From positions 11,812,967 through 11,876,966 of the forward strand of contig NC_051091.1 of the NCBI RefSeq assembly GCF_901709675.1: a stretch of 64,000 nt of DNA, written 5' to 3'. The notes beneath the pieces are model-generated. The model was not told the DNA's origin and did not search any database. It saw only the letters and a program-made list of their open reading frames with translations. The stretch is from Syngnathus acus. Taxonomy: Eukaryota; Chordata; Actinopteri; Syngnathiformes; Syngnathidae. Positions 56,317 through 63,400 of this stretch are shown one piece after another; position 1 is the first letter of the stretch, and each line of letters begins with the position of its first letter. The translations under genes were made by a program, and so were the position numbers.

Positions 56317-59300
56317 GTGGAAGTAGGTCATGCCTCTCCATAAACAAGGCATGGTTTCTAAAATAATATAGCCATCCATTGGAAGTAATGCCAAACAAGT
56401 GAGCGAATGCAGAGCTCATGTAATATTTACAGAGCACTAATACATAGATGGCAGCTTTTCTTTTTCTGGGGAAGGCCCCTCCCCTTCTAAGCCAGAGGTT
56501 TCTTTTCTCCTTTTTCATCATCTTTGGCTCTGCCCCCACCCCCCCCACCCCTGCCTTCTTGCCATTTGAATTTCAGAGAGAGCCAACTACATTTATATGG
56601 CAGGGAATGTTTGTGCATGTATGTGTGTGTGTTCCTTTCTGCTCCTCCTCCCTCCCGCCATCCTTTATGCTCATTGGCTTCACCCATACATTTTTTTTTG
56701 CAGGGCCCTATTTGCAGCATGGCCGATGATACCGCCACAGAGAATTGAACGTTTAAATAAGTCTTCAAGGCCCAGCTGGTGCTGTGAGGTCACCAGGCAC
56801 TTGTTCAATGTCCGAGCACAGCGTGCAGCCCCCCGAGTGCTGGGGCTAACTGACTGTGTCGACTTTAGGCCATGGTTCTGTTTTTTTTTTTTCTTCCCCC
56901 ATCTGGTTATAAGGCGGCTGTGCGATGGGGAAAGAGCGTAAACGAACAGATTTTCGGTGTTTGGTGCAGAGGGGAAATATAATCTTTGGGGTTATGTTTT
57001 TTGTATTGGTATTCTGGGAAAAAGTGTTTAATTACAATTACATGCTTCTCGACAATCTTCGTTGGCCTGAAATGAGCCGTCAATCACTGACCATCCGGCA
57101 TCAGTGCCACTTAGTACACCAAATAGTCTGTCGTATGCATCACCAAGGGAAAATAAAGATCCTGTCATGCCATTGTTCCCGCTTTGATGCATCACAATCA
57201 TATCTAGGACAGTTTCTTTGGGTGGAATGTCTTTTTTTTCTTCCTTTGTTTGTTTATACAGTCGACTGTGTGAAATACTTCATTCTTAACACAATATAAG
57301 CGCTGCATCACTCAGCCGAGCTGGCCGAGCAAAATGAAAATTGAGGCAGGTTCTATTATAATCTGAAATACATTAATTAAAACAACCTGCTTATGGAGGA
57401 ATGTACTTACAGTGTGTGCGTGGGTGTGTGTGGCTGTGTGTGTGCGCGTGTCACATCTTTCCTGCCTCCTTAATAGGTTCACTCTCTTAGCTATTCGCTA
57501 CAGAACAGCTCTCATGCAATATTAATATCCCACCAAAATATGGAATACGGTACCCCAACTGTCTTTCTCTCTCTCGACATAATTGACTATGCAAGGCTCC
57601 AAATCAACTCGGAAAGAGACAGCAAGCGAGAGGAATACGTGGGATCCAATGCAAGAAAAGCAATCCTTAGATGATCCCGTCGTCTTATCGCTACAGCACA
57701 TTGTGAACTTTCACCCCTGTGGATCAAATGTGTGTAAAGCCCAAACAAAATAAACCTGTGTACAAAGTTGTTGTTTTTTACGACACAGCTACGAAAACAA
57801 ACTTGTCCAACTTTGCTTTTCATCACTGCTAAGTAATATATTTAAAACCTAGCCATGTAAAATGCGGCTTAACTAGTATCAGTGGAATGAATTATATACG
57901 GTCGTACTGCAATACAACTTTGTGACAGTAGGAAACATGTATTTATTCTTAGAAATGTGCCCGTACAAATTGCACTACTTGCAATGAAAAATACAAATGT
58001 TTGAAATTAAATTAGACCAGCATCCCGGAAAAGATCCCCGGAAGGTTCCCCTGTATTTAACACAAATTAAACTCCGCTGAAATTTGTTCTTACAAGCAAG
58101 TATCGAGGTCAAGCATCTGCACTCGGTGGGTGAGGTTTGGTTTCACCCACCTTGACAGGAAATGAGGAGGTGTTGGAGATGGAGGTTTTCGAAACGAAGT
58201 AGGCGGCTGCAGCGGAAGCGCCCGGCCCACTTTTAACTGAACTGGTGGCGGCTGGTGTTAGCGCTGGTGCTTGAGGACACAGATCCAGATCAGAGGATTA
58301 CAAAAGGGGAAGGAAGAGGGACGGAGAGGGGGCGGCTTGTCCACCTTGACACAGGCTCTCTCTCGCTACAGCGCCTGATAAGTGCAATGGAAAAACGTCT
58401 GCTTTTCCTTCTGCATGTTAAGTGCTTTGCATTGCTCCTCATGCAGACGCCATGCAAGCTGATACTTTGCTGAGGACAGGCCATAAAAGGCGTACACTAA
58501 CCTCCAATGTCAAGCAGGAGACATTCTGGGAGGTTGCTTGGTTGACTTCCAAGTTTTTTTTATTTCAAAATACATGCTCCTAGGAGAAATACTGATGTAA
58601 AGGGGATTCATTGTTGACTATTATTTGATTTGGGGGGAAAACAAAGGTGCCTTGACATTAAAAAAAAACAGGAATATAGGAAGAGGGGGAAAATAATTGC
58701 AATTAGATTATTTGTACCTGTTTTACTTTTTTTTTTTTTTGGTTGAAAATTTTCATTGAGACATACACCCCCAAAATTTTGTTTTAACATTTGAAGATAT
58801 TTTGCACCCATAATTTGGTTGATTTTTTTCCCCCCACTTTGAAAAGCATTGTAATTGCTTGGCTTCTTCTCCCAAAAATTGGAACATTTTAATTTCAAAC
58901 AATTTTATATTAATTAATTAATTTCCCTATGAAAATTGTTGATTTTTTTATATACTTGCATGTGTCCCAAAATCTACATTGTAATTGTTTGAATTTTGGC
59001 CCATTCAATGTTGGTAATTCTGAAGGGAGGCCTAATACATTCTCTTTACCATTGAACAACATTTTTTTGAACATGTTTGGCTTTATGCAACGACTCTTGC
59101 ACTTGGACTTGCATGCGGATTTTGAAGATTTGAGAATCCACTGCGAGTGGATATATATCTTTACAACATCACGCATGCCTTTGACACAGAACTCATCGCC
59201 GTGATTTGCGAGCGTCTCTCTCAGGCTGAACGACTAACGGTATTCGCTTTAGATATGGAGCAGGTGGAAATGCTTTGTAAGCAGTCTCGCTCTTTCTGGA

Positions 59301-60454
59301 TTCATAAATAATGTAGGGCATGAAACATCAATGGGATTTCAGCTGTAATTAAAAAAAAAAAAAGGTGGACACTAACAATCTGCATTGATGGACTCACCGC
59401 CCCCCACGTTCCCCGAAGCAGCCGGCAGATAATTCAAGAAGCGCTGGCGACAATTGCAACGCCAGATGAAATTAAATTGTCTCTTTTTTGCTCTATTGTT
59501 GCCGCCATTGTCTCTCCTTTGTCACATAAAAGCAAGGCAAGCTAGATGGTAATTATGATTTGCACGCAATACTGAAAGATGTCCTAAAGACAGTGGTGGT
59601 GTTTAGAGCGAAAGTAGTCTTGCAGCACTTTGTCAAAGTCAAAATATTTTCTGCAAGTGCAGCATCACTAAAACTTCAGTGAGTTGCAGTGCAATTGGTT
59701 TTGGAATGAAATATTTCATGCAAAAAAAAAAGGCTACATAACAGTTGGTGGCCTTTTGGCTTCACACTTGTACAAAGCTGCCAACCAGGCAGACACCACA
59801 CAAACCCAAAGAGAAGTTGAGATGGCTGCTTTGTCGGAAGCTTTGTGGCGGCCAACGGGGCACCCTACCGAGCATGGGGGAAGTTCACGTTGGTGAAAGT
59901 TCACAAAGTTTAACAATTTAATTTCAGTCTGGCTAATGAAAATGAAAATACAACATACAATACAATTCCCTCAGAGAGCCTGAACTGTCAGAAAGAAATT
60001 GACCTACGATATTGAACATATCGCGGCTCATAATGGTGGCCATTTGATTTAACACAAATGCCAGTAGAGGAAACGTTTTCTCCAAAAACTGCTGAACAAA
60101 TATTTTTCTGTTGAAACTGTTGGACTTGAAAGAATATTGAACATTCTGAAAATTTGCTCAAAATGACTAGTTTTAAAAGTAAAGCAGAAATTGACTCAAT
60201 CCGCTCCAGAATGAAAATAGTTTAACATTTCGAATGACATTGAATCTATGAGTGGAAACACATTTGAATCCAAAGACATTTCTGGATCCCTAGTCCACAA
60301 ATAAACCATACTGTCTAATCTCTTATTATTATAACAAAATACAGCATGTGGCAAGACTCACCCCTGAGGATGGCAGTCTCTTGGCGTCGGGGTTGGGGCG
60401 CATGGGCAGGGAACTGTAGAGCCTCACGCCTCGATCTGCACCGCTGTATCTGCT
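15052..60454 (-). CDS. tox2: TOX high mobility group box family member 2 (nine exons in window, N-terminus missing)
   Basis: TOX proteins are nuclear HMG-box regulators active in lymphoid, neural and reproductive tissue. The join of complements 60362-60454, 49613-49672, 37014-37349, 22727-23014, 21633-21863, 18187-18267, 15789-16199, 15397-15548, 15052-15094 is in frame at every junction: 564 codons plus TGA. Order: a 31-residue exon, [12 protein letters not shown], a Gly-rich tract then [11 protein letters not shown] and [14 protein letters not shown], a His/Gln-rich tract, [17 protein letters not shown], a lysine-rich NLS, one HMG box ([19 protein letters not shown] to the end of exon 6), a Pro/Gln/Ser-rich C-terminus and [11 protein letters not shown]2 rather than TOX or TOX3 is indicated by [33 protein letters not shown] and LP.ISASPP...QLSL, and by the lack of the long TOX3 polyQ. 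It is about 75 residues longer than human TOX2 even without exon 1, through low-complexity tracts. Intact; the first exon(s) lie beyond the right edge. Confidence 0.9.
15397..15548 (-). CDS. tox2: tox2 penultimate coding exon
   Basis: The acceptor is gctctttcttcag and the donor gtaagt; 152 nt, so 50 codons plus two bases of a split Ser codon. It encodes [19 protein letters not shown], a Gly/Pro stretch, then [17 protein letters not shown]. The last block aligns with the DWNNDYCSSG / DWDSSYPSGEC region of TOX and TOX2. It has six cysteines in its last 17 residues or so, more than I recall in the mammalian proteins. Confidence 0.85.
15789..16199 (-). CDS. tox2: tox2 exon: Pro/Gln/Ser-rich C-terminal region
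   Basis: The acceptor is tgttgtcctccgcag and the donor gtagcg; 137 codons, phase 0. It encodes [60 protein letters not shown] and a Gln/Leu-rich end ([19 protein letters not shown]...GQQ). DLQ(A/S).., LP.(L/I)SASPP and QLSL match the TOX2 C-terminus. The composition is that of a transactivation region. Confidence 0.9.
16682..16742. repeat. GT / GTGC compound microsatellite
   Basis: About 61 bp of (GT)n with an internal (GCGT)n block and one TTT interruption. Confidence 0.95.
16893..17100. repeat. Probable dispersed teleost repeat
   Basis: It begins TTAAAGGGGAAGTCAGCT, includes a T/A homopolymer near 16,980 and GGGGGCGGCCATTTTGGATA. These words recur in fish interspersed repeats as I recall. 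The ends are not defined. Confidence 0.4.
18187..18267 (-). CDS. tox2: tox2 exon: end of HMG box
   Basis: The acceptor is tttgtttctgcag and the donor gtaacc; 27 codons, phase 0. It encodes [17 protein letters not shown] followed by [10 protein letters not shown], the third HMG helix. The first residue is Asn where TOX/TOX3 have Val and human TOX2, as I recall, Ala. The short exon would be missed by an ORF scan. Confidence 0.95.
19290..19545. promoter_or_regulatory. Candidate conserved non-coding element
   Basis: A repeat-free stretch with several homeodomain-type cores: TCTAATTACTTC, GCAAATTAAAGC, CGCCTAATTGTAG and GCAGTTAATTACAGG. Composition is balanced compared with the AT-rich intron around it. 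This is inference from motif density alone. Confidence 0.3.
21335..21600. repeat. Probable dispersed repeat abutting the HMG exon
   Basis: It is rich in GGCCAAAATGGCCGAC-like words and phrases such as AGAGACTTTTTTTGTGGGTC. A related pattern occurs at 35,280-35,590. It ends about 30 bp from the donor of the exon at 21,633-21,863. Confidence 0.45.
21633..21863 (-). CDS. tox2: tox2 exon: NLS and first part of HMG box
   Basis: The acceptor is tgcttttttccag and the donor gtgcat; 77 codons, phase 0. It encodes [10 protein letters not shown], a basic [13 protein letters not shown] nuclear localisation signal and the HMG-box start [39 protein letters not shown] and [11 protein letters not shown] follow. 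This segment is nearly invariant across the TOX family. Confidence 0.96.
21864..22726 (-). other. tox2: tox2 intron, 863 bp
   Basis: AT-rich, with a degenerate CCATCCATC-type repeat near 22,525-22,580. No other feature is seen. Confidence 0.75.
22727..23014 (-). CDS. tox2: tox2 exon with His/Gln-rich tract
   Basis: The acceptor is cttctctcaccccag and the donor gtactg; 96 codons, phase 0. It begins [11 protein letters not shown] and continues through a His/Gln/Pro tract of about 20 residues. [14 protein letters not shown] and the conserved [17 protein letters not shown], ending DPHSK, follow. The His codons are mostly CAC and read as a GTG repeat on the + strand. The final serine-rich block precedes the NLS in all TOX proteins. 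Confidence 0.9.
25393..25815. repeat. AT-rich dispersed repeat (ATTAATCG-type)
   Basis: It starts AGAGGTGCAAAAATTCAATT and ends with ATTCGATTTTAAAATTAATC plus GAACGAATTC. The pattern matches a fish repeat whose ends resemble GATTAATCGATTAATCG. A related stretch ends at 50,573. Limits are approximate. Confidence 0.45.
29400..29740 (-). repeat. Probable dispersed repeat
   Basis: Read on the - strand it is T-rich and ends CTGCTTCTGGGTCCTCAGCC then ACTTGCAAACGTGACA, a phrase that recurs at the end of an interspersed element in fish as I recall. The class (LTR or SINE) is not established, and no protein remnant is visible. Confidence 0.4.
30780..30920. promoter_or_regulatory. Candidate conserved non-coding element with X-box
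   Basis: Contains GTCGCTAGGCAAC (30,853-30,865), close to an RFX site, followed by ATATTAATAGGAGCC and TTTTATTAGCCAGGC. No repeat is apparent. Inference from motif content. Confidence 0.3.
31341..31416. mobile_element. Short TTAA-flanked palindromic element
   Basis: TTAACTCATTCACTGCCA at the left and AGTGAATGAGTTAA at the right form inverted ends about 45 bp apart, with TTAA at each edge. It looks like a deletion derivative of a larger MITE. Confidence 0.6.
32038..32265 (-). mobile_element. Degenerate tRNA-derived SINE
   Basis: On the - strand it reads from GTGCAGCACGGTTTAGCATC through TTTGGAGTTTGTGGGTTCCA and GTGCCCTGCGATTGGCTGGC, AACCAATTCAGGG and GGGATAGGCACCAGCA, to AAAATGGATGG at the tail. 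The order of these blocks is that of a very common teleost SINE. It is old and heavily mutated. Confidence 0.75.
33385..33560 (-). pseudogene. Relic of an L2/CR1-like LINE reverse transcriptase
   Basis: The - strand frame reads [20 protein letters not shown], then [20 protein letters not shown] and LTLK. This follows the RT palm pattern (GVPQGSVLGPLLF, a short spacer, then YADDTQ) of L2/CR1-clade non-LTR elements. The Tyr-Ala of the YADD catalytic box is replaced (QTDD), two glycines of the GVPQGS/LGP motif are Glu, and coding ends on both sides. It is an inactive fragment of about 60 residues. Clade assignment is tentative. Confidence 0.75.
33674..33687. promoter_or_regulatory. Palindromic RFX X-box-like motif
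   Basis: GTTGTCACGGCAAC carries inverted half-sites with 2-bp spacing, in the large tox2 intron. A motif match only. Confidence 0.3.
35838..36716 (+). mobile_element. hAT-type transposon remnant
   Basis: The left end CAGGAATCCCCAACCCCCGG and the right end AGGTTGGGGACCACTG are inverted, hAT-like termini. GGACCGGTACCGGTCCGTGG near the left is answered by CCGGTCCGTGGCGC near the right. Candidate 8-bp flanks (ATGCTTAG and ATCTACAC) match poorly, so the target duplication has decayed or the ends are off. Inside, CAGTCGAGCCCGC..AAGCTAGCAAAAATGAG occurs twice, 149 bp apart (35,992 and 36,141), so the 5' leader was duplicated. A transposase N-terminal relic follows. Confidence 0.8.
36167..36450 (+). 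pseudogene. Broken hAT transposase N-terminus (BED-finger region)
   Basis: An ATG at 36,167 opens [20 protein letters not shown], then a Lys-rich stretch and [18 protein letters not shown]. These are typical of ZBED/FAM200-like hAT proteins just before the BED zinc finger. The finger region is frame-broken: LCIICGD lies in a different frame from the start (around 36,341-36,361), a stop follows, and [11 protein letters not shown] reappears in yet another frame near 36,400-36,432. It is non-functional, and the catalytic domain is absent. Confidence 0.75.
37014..37349 (-). CDS. tox2: tox2 exon with Gly-rich tract and EIPPITPP core
   Basis: The acceptor is gtcttcctcag and the donor gtgagt; 112 codons, phase 0. 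The first 45 residues are dominated by Gly with some Asn, Ser and Ala ([13 protein letters not shown]...), coded by mixed GGN codons. [37 protein letters not shown] and [16 protein letters not shown] follow; these are conserved in TOX2. The Gly-rich block is absent from human TOX2 as I recall it. Confidence 0.92.
37443..37620 (-). mobile_element. Very degenerate tRNA-SINE body next to a tox2 exon
   Basis: CCCTGGACTGGTCACTCATC and CGCAGGGCAATAGAG, then GTAGACAATTTAGAGTCTTC and GTAAGAAGAAGCTGGAG, follow the reverse-complement body order of the same SINE type as at 32,038. It begins about 95 bp from the acceptor side of the exon at 37,014-37,349. Confidence 0.5.
38611..38695. repeat. (GA)n microsatellite with GC interruptions
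   Basis: About 85 bp of GAGA with scattered GC and AAA interruptions. The Leu/Ser-rich ORF on the opposite strand is an artefact of the repeat. Confidence 0.97.
39627..39650. repeat. (ACTGT)n pentanucleotide repeat
   Basis: Four to five copies of ACTGT/TGTAC. Confidence 0.85.
40010..40290. promoter_or_regulatory. Candidate conserved non-coding element
   Basis: A repeat-free stretch of mixed composition with AACATTTTAATTAAGCGCC, TCATTGATTGGGGAG (a PBX-like TGATTGG), GGCTAATGGCTCATTAGCTG and TTATTAGATTATTG. Inference only. Confidence 0.27.
40446..40500. repeat. (TGGA)n tetranucleotide repeat
   Basis: A perfect run of about 13.7 TGGA units, immediately followed by an A-run. SINE tails in fish often end in GGATGGATGG, so it may mark an eroded SINE end. 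Confidence 0.95.
44590..44672 (-). mobile_element. tRNA-SINE head fragment
   Basis: On the - strand: AGCAGCACGGTGGTCAAGTG, then GGTAGCACGCCTGCTTCACA and GTTAAGCAGTTCTAAG. This is the tRNA-like head (A-box region) of a common teleost SINE, and the body is missing. Confidence 0.65.
46035..46100. repeat. Compound (CAAT)n-(CAAG)n repeat
   Basis: About 6.5 CAAT units (46,035-46,060) switch abruptly to about 10 CAAG units (46,061-46,100), with one T substitution near the end. Confidence 0.95.
47762..47792. repeat. C19 homopolymer plus (AC)6
   Basis: Nineteen C residues (47,762-47,780) followed by six AC units. The exact length is likely unreliable for sequencing reasons. Confidence 0.9.
48040..48150. 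repeat. Probable dispersed repeat (GGTATCGG-type)
   Basis: GGTACCAATACCAGGTATCG, then ACGGTATCGGGGTACTCGAG and GCCGATAGCAGCCCTGATAC. Such clustered TATCGG words belong to interspersed repeats in fish as I recall. Limits unknown. Confidence 0.4.
48544..49463. mobile_element. TA-flanked MITE with 'ccgtgtataatacgc' TIRs
   Basis: The left end TACCGTTTTTTTCCGTGTAT and the right end ATACACGGAAAAAAACGGTA are perfect complements of each other. GCGCATTATACATGGGTACA-like inner repeats occur near both ends, and TA lies at the edges. The ORFs inside (for example 48,793-49,260) match no transposase that I recognise. The element is about 920 bp and carries a deleted SINE near its right end. Confidence 0.82.
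49263..49355 (+). mobile_element. Internally deleted tRNA-SINE derivative inside the MITE
   Basis: CCATACCAAAGACTATAAAA then ATGGGACCCATTGCCTCCCT (49,263-49,302) are nearly identical to the SINE at 3265-3588 read on its own sense strand. GTGTGTGACGATCATTGGGA (from 49,305) matches that SINE's 3' region. About 180 nt between them and the tRNA head are missing. An A-rich tail follows (to about 49,355). Confidence 0.8.
49613..49672 (-). CDS. tox2: tox2 FDGD exon, 20 codons
   Basis: The acceptor is ccctctcgttgcag-like (ctcgttgcag) and the donor gtgagt, phase 0 at both ends. It encodes [12 protein letters not shown] followed by HEFLPPGQ, matching the FDGDSAYV/FDGENMYM exon of TOX2 and TOX. It is a very short exon between two introns of over 10 kb. 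Confidence 0.88.
49795..49880. promoter_or_regulatory. Candidate conserved element beside the FDGD exon
   Basis: CCAGTAATTACAGTTCATTA, then GCGTAATTAGGCC and TTGTCAAAGCTT: three homeodomain-like cores and a TCF/LEF-like TCAAAG within 70 bp, about 120 bp on the acceptor side of the exon at 49,613-49,672. Inference. Confidence 0.3.
49916..49990. repeat. (TG)37 microsatellite
   Basis: 75 bp of uninterrupted TG, extended imperfectly to 49,999. On the tox2 sense strand it is a (CA)n tract in the intron about 245 bp upstream of the 60-nt exon. Confidence 0.97.
50200..50573. repeat. AT-rich dispersed repeat (ATTAATCG-type)
   Basis: It ends TTCATCGATTAATCGATCGT then TCATTATTTTCAGCCCTA, a repeat end common in fish, and resembles the copy at 25,393-25,815. 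The left limit is a guess. Confidence 0.4.
51340..51680. repeat. Dispersed repeat with ACGATATTG words
   Basis: CACAATACGATATTAGCACG, CTCACGATATTGGATAAAAA and GCAATATTGTGGCAATATTA recur as direct and inverted words across about 340 bp. It is typical of an old MITE-like fish repeat. Confidence 0.45.
53002..53026. repeat. (GGAT)n short repeat
   Basis: Five to six GGAT/TGGA units, with related degenerate units to 53,047. Confidence 0.85.
56075..56230. promoter_or_regulatory. Candidate conserved non-coding element
   Basis: CAAAGTAATTGCGCACGCC, GAGCTCATTAAAGCGTAATT and GCCTTGTAATTGTTCTGCG occur in a repeat-free stretch just beside a GA tract. Inference from homeodomain-like motif density. Confidence 0.28.
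56271..56314. repeat. (GA)n microsatellite
   Basis: About 44 bp of GA with a single GG interruption. Confidence 0.95.
59340..59560. promoter_or_regulatory. Candidate conserved element with a SOX-like motif cluster
   Basis: AAATTGT (59,474-59,480), ATTGTT (59,495-59,500), CATTGT (59,506-59,511) and CTTTGT (59,517-59,522) lie within 50 bp. The flanks hold TGTAATTAAA and GGTAATTATG homeodomain-type cores. No repeat signature is apparent. Inference only. Confidence 0.3.
60362..60454 (-). CDS. tox2: tox2 upstream exon, 31 codons (candidate)
   Basis: On the - strand a strong acceptor (gttttgttttctcag) precedes 93 nt of open frame, then a gtgagt donor. Phase is 0 at both ends and it joins directly to the FDGD exon. 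It encodes [18 protein letters not shown] followed by [13 protein letters not shown]. This is unlike the exon-1 ending I recall for mammalian TOX2 (DYYHGGK before FDGD), although VRLYSSLP resembles the MDVRLYPSAP start of that protein. No in-frame ATG precedes it within the exon; the only Met is internal (LPM). It may be an extra cassette exon or part of a fish-specific N-terminus. Transcript evidence is not available here. Confidence 0.65.
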
Positions 60455-63400
60455 CTGAGAAAACAAAACAACAAGTTTTTAGTATCACTTTTCATCAGTC
60501 AAGAATAAAGGTTACCAATAATGGTAGCTCATCATATGTGACCAAACCCAGAAAACAGTTTACTGGGACTTCCTGTGGACAGTAGGCTGCGATAACTAAC
60601 CTACGACACGATTCGGTTTGAAGCCCAACTTGCTAAAATCAAATACAATGTTATCATTTATTGACACAAATGTGAGATATGTAAACGCGAGCAAAGAGCA
60701 AACGTGGGATAGATACACTCAGAGTGTCACCGAGTAGGGACCCGAAATCGCGCTGCGTGCACGGAAGTCAGGCGACTGACTGTAAACACAACAGAATACA
60801 TTCATTTGCAAAGAGCTGCATGCTTCAATTCCCACTCAAGCAGCTTGCTTGTTCTTGATTAATGCAGTCGTAAAACTATCGTAATGTGGACCGCAAACAG
60901 TTTCACGACGAAAACATCGTACGTTTAAAAAAAAAAAACAGCGACACATACCTGCATTCAAATGGACAATACGGGTCGACACACAAGCATAAGCAGCCTC
61001 ACTCGCTGTATATATTATATGTGCTATAAACAGATTGTGTTTATGGGCCTGCTGTGAATGCATAGTGATTACCATGCAATTACCGTGCAGCAAAACCCAC
61101 AAGCAATGTATGCCAAAGCTTATTTCCCATACCGTGTATGGAAGATAATGGGCCACGGGATAAAAGCAAAAGCATGCTATATGCAGTAACCTATTAGCAG
61201 TGTTGGAATAATGTGCATATTAACAGGATGCTGAGCTAATGGAGCTTAGTCGTGGCATACTACGAGTGGACTTAATGAAAGGTCATGATTTCCATGCATG
61301 TTTGGCATACCACGTTGTTAGGGCGTAAACTCGGCGTGAACCTTGAATTTTCTTTACCAAGCGTTTGTAATGAACTTTTCCCGGTGGCGAGGTTGATGAT
61401 TTATGAATACATGGATTTTGTTCTAAATTCTGGTCATAATTTAATAAATATTTTTTTATTGTAATGCTGCATATAAACATAATTCTTCCAACCATCTAGT
61501 AAGCAGTGCAACATTTTGACTATTCCAGCAATGGCTCTGTAAAGCCGCTAGGCACAGCTGAGGGGATATAGTTACCTGTAACGTTAGCCGTTTCACGTTA
61601 TAGTACACGGCGCGCAGATGTGGTGTGCTTAATGCAACACATGTGTTTTCTTAAGGCAACATTCTTCCCGGCTTAACTAAAAAAAAAAAAAATACATCAC
61701 ACCGCATTGATGAGAGGAATGTGTTGCCCCAGACGAGGGGAAATCCCATCACTCAGCGATTGTATATATGCTGTGTGTATACATTTTGTAGACCGCTCTG
61801 TATGTACAGTATGCACTTAGCAATGCATGACCAACGAATGACATTAATGCAAATATTGATGAAAATAAATCACATTACCCTACAGAATGTCACAGCAGTG
61901 GTTAAGAAAATGTGAAGACATTTCCTTTCAAATTTGAATTGTTCTTAAAGACCAGTAAAGAAAAATACAACTTGCATGCAGTTTTATCCTGGATTAAAAA
62001 TGTCATAAAAAAATTAAATGTTCTATAAATATATACAACAAGCAAGCACTTATAAACTGTAGTAATACACTTACTGGGCGGACACTTGCACGACACTTAT
62101 GTCGAATAGTGTCAGTGCTTGAATGTAACCAGATGTTATGATGTCATATGAGAAAATATATGACAAACAGAGGATGTTGTGCAGTTGCTATAGAACAGAT
62201 TGAGGTTCCCATCATACATGTCGTAAAAACATGCAGGACGGTGGCTATAGAATCCCATTGTGTTACTGATGGTGATGACACGACCTGCAATACATGTAAT
62301 GTAATTAGCGATTACCCACGATTACATCAATAAATATATGCGGGTGTATTAGAATATATTTTTTGCATATTATTGAAGAGAGTAGTGTTTTTTTTTTTAA
62401 ATAAATTGACATTGAAAATCCAAGGATTCTAGTCTCTTTAAATATACACCATTTTAGTTTGCTTGCCTGGGGGCCATTTGGGCCAGTGACCCACATACTC
62501 CAGCAGATGGAGCTGTGATTAAAAAACAACAACAGGTGTTACAGGTGAAGACTTGCTTTACAGCGACCGTCTAGACTGGAGTGAGACCACAACAAACTCG
62601 CTTTAGGCCTCAGCAAAGGTTGACCCTCAAAGGAATGACACGACATTTTACTTATTGCCCAAGTCTCTCCCACACAGTCTAAAGAAAAGAAGATGGACTT
62701 TTCTTTTTCACTCAAAAACCACTCGTCTGTTTTTCACGAGGCGGTTTGCCGACAACAACGTCATTACAACAACGTGACAACCGCCCAGCGTGGCAAAAAC
62801 AAAATCTCGGCCACCGGCTGGCTGGCGGCGTTGAAAGACAACAGATGGCTGCCAGAAGATTTGGACGTTTCTTCTTCTTTTTAACTACCTGCAGCATCTG
62901 GAGAGAATGAATCTTGGAGAAAAATACTTGAATAGGAAATCCTGTGACTGCAATGTTATCTGGTTTCCTTCAACACATCGTGCACCATCTGCGTGGCGTC
63001 ATACGGCTCTTTAGCATAACGGAAAGAGAAGGGGGCGAAATGACATTCTGAAAGTATTTGCTTATCACCTGAGGAGTAACAACAAATGACAAATAAAGCC
63101 TTAACACAAATTACAACAAAAATATTATTCAATAAATTTTCAAGCAATGGTGGGAACACATTTTGATTGCAGTAACCGTGGAAACAATTATCTAAATTTT
63201 GTTCTTGGGTTAGGGCAGGTGACTGTGATGGAGGTGATGATAACAATGTGGGAGGAAGAGACGAAGTGGAGGAGGAAGAGATGATGTGCTGACGACAGCC
63301 ACTTGATTTGGTTTCACAGAGAACTGTTACGCCGCTTTGAATTAAAGAGTCCAATTGTGAGATTTGACGGCAGCCGCTGAGCTCAGCTGAATCCTCTCGG

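Larger units (their letters stand above)
49673..60361 (-). other. tox2: tox2 intron, 10.7 kb
   Basis: No further exon could be supported. Contents: candidate enhancers (49,795-49,880, 56,075-56,230, 59,340-59,560), a long TG tract (49,916-49,990), AT-rich repeats (50,200-50,573 and 51,340-51,680), GGAT, GT and GA microsatellites and several homopolymer runs (54,692-54,714, 55,320-55,334, 58,727-58,740). Confidence 0.6.

Noticed and set aside
58151-58206. Possible extra tox2 exon on the - strand (ctgcag acceptor, gtgggt donor, 56 nt)
   Set aside because: 56 nt is not a multiple of three and would break the phase-0 chain between the flanking exons. No family similarity.
15052-60454. Assignment as TOX or TOX3 instead of TOX2
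   Set aside because: No long polyQ C-terminus as in TOX3, and the [21 protein letters not shown] and DLQSY...SASPP..QLSL blocks fit TOX2 best, although the exon starting TYNDPVEPK also resembles TOX. Some uncertainty remains without alignment.
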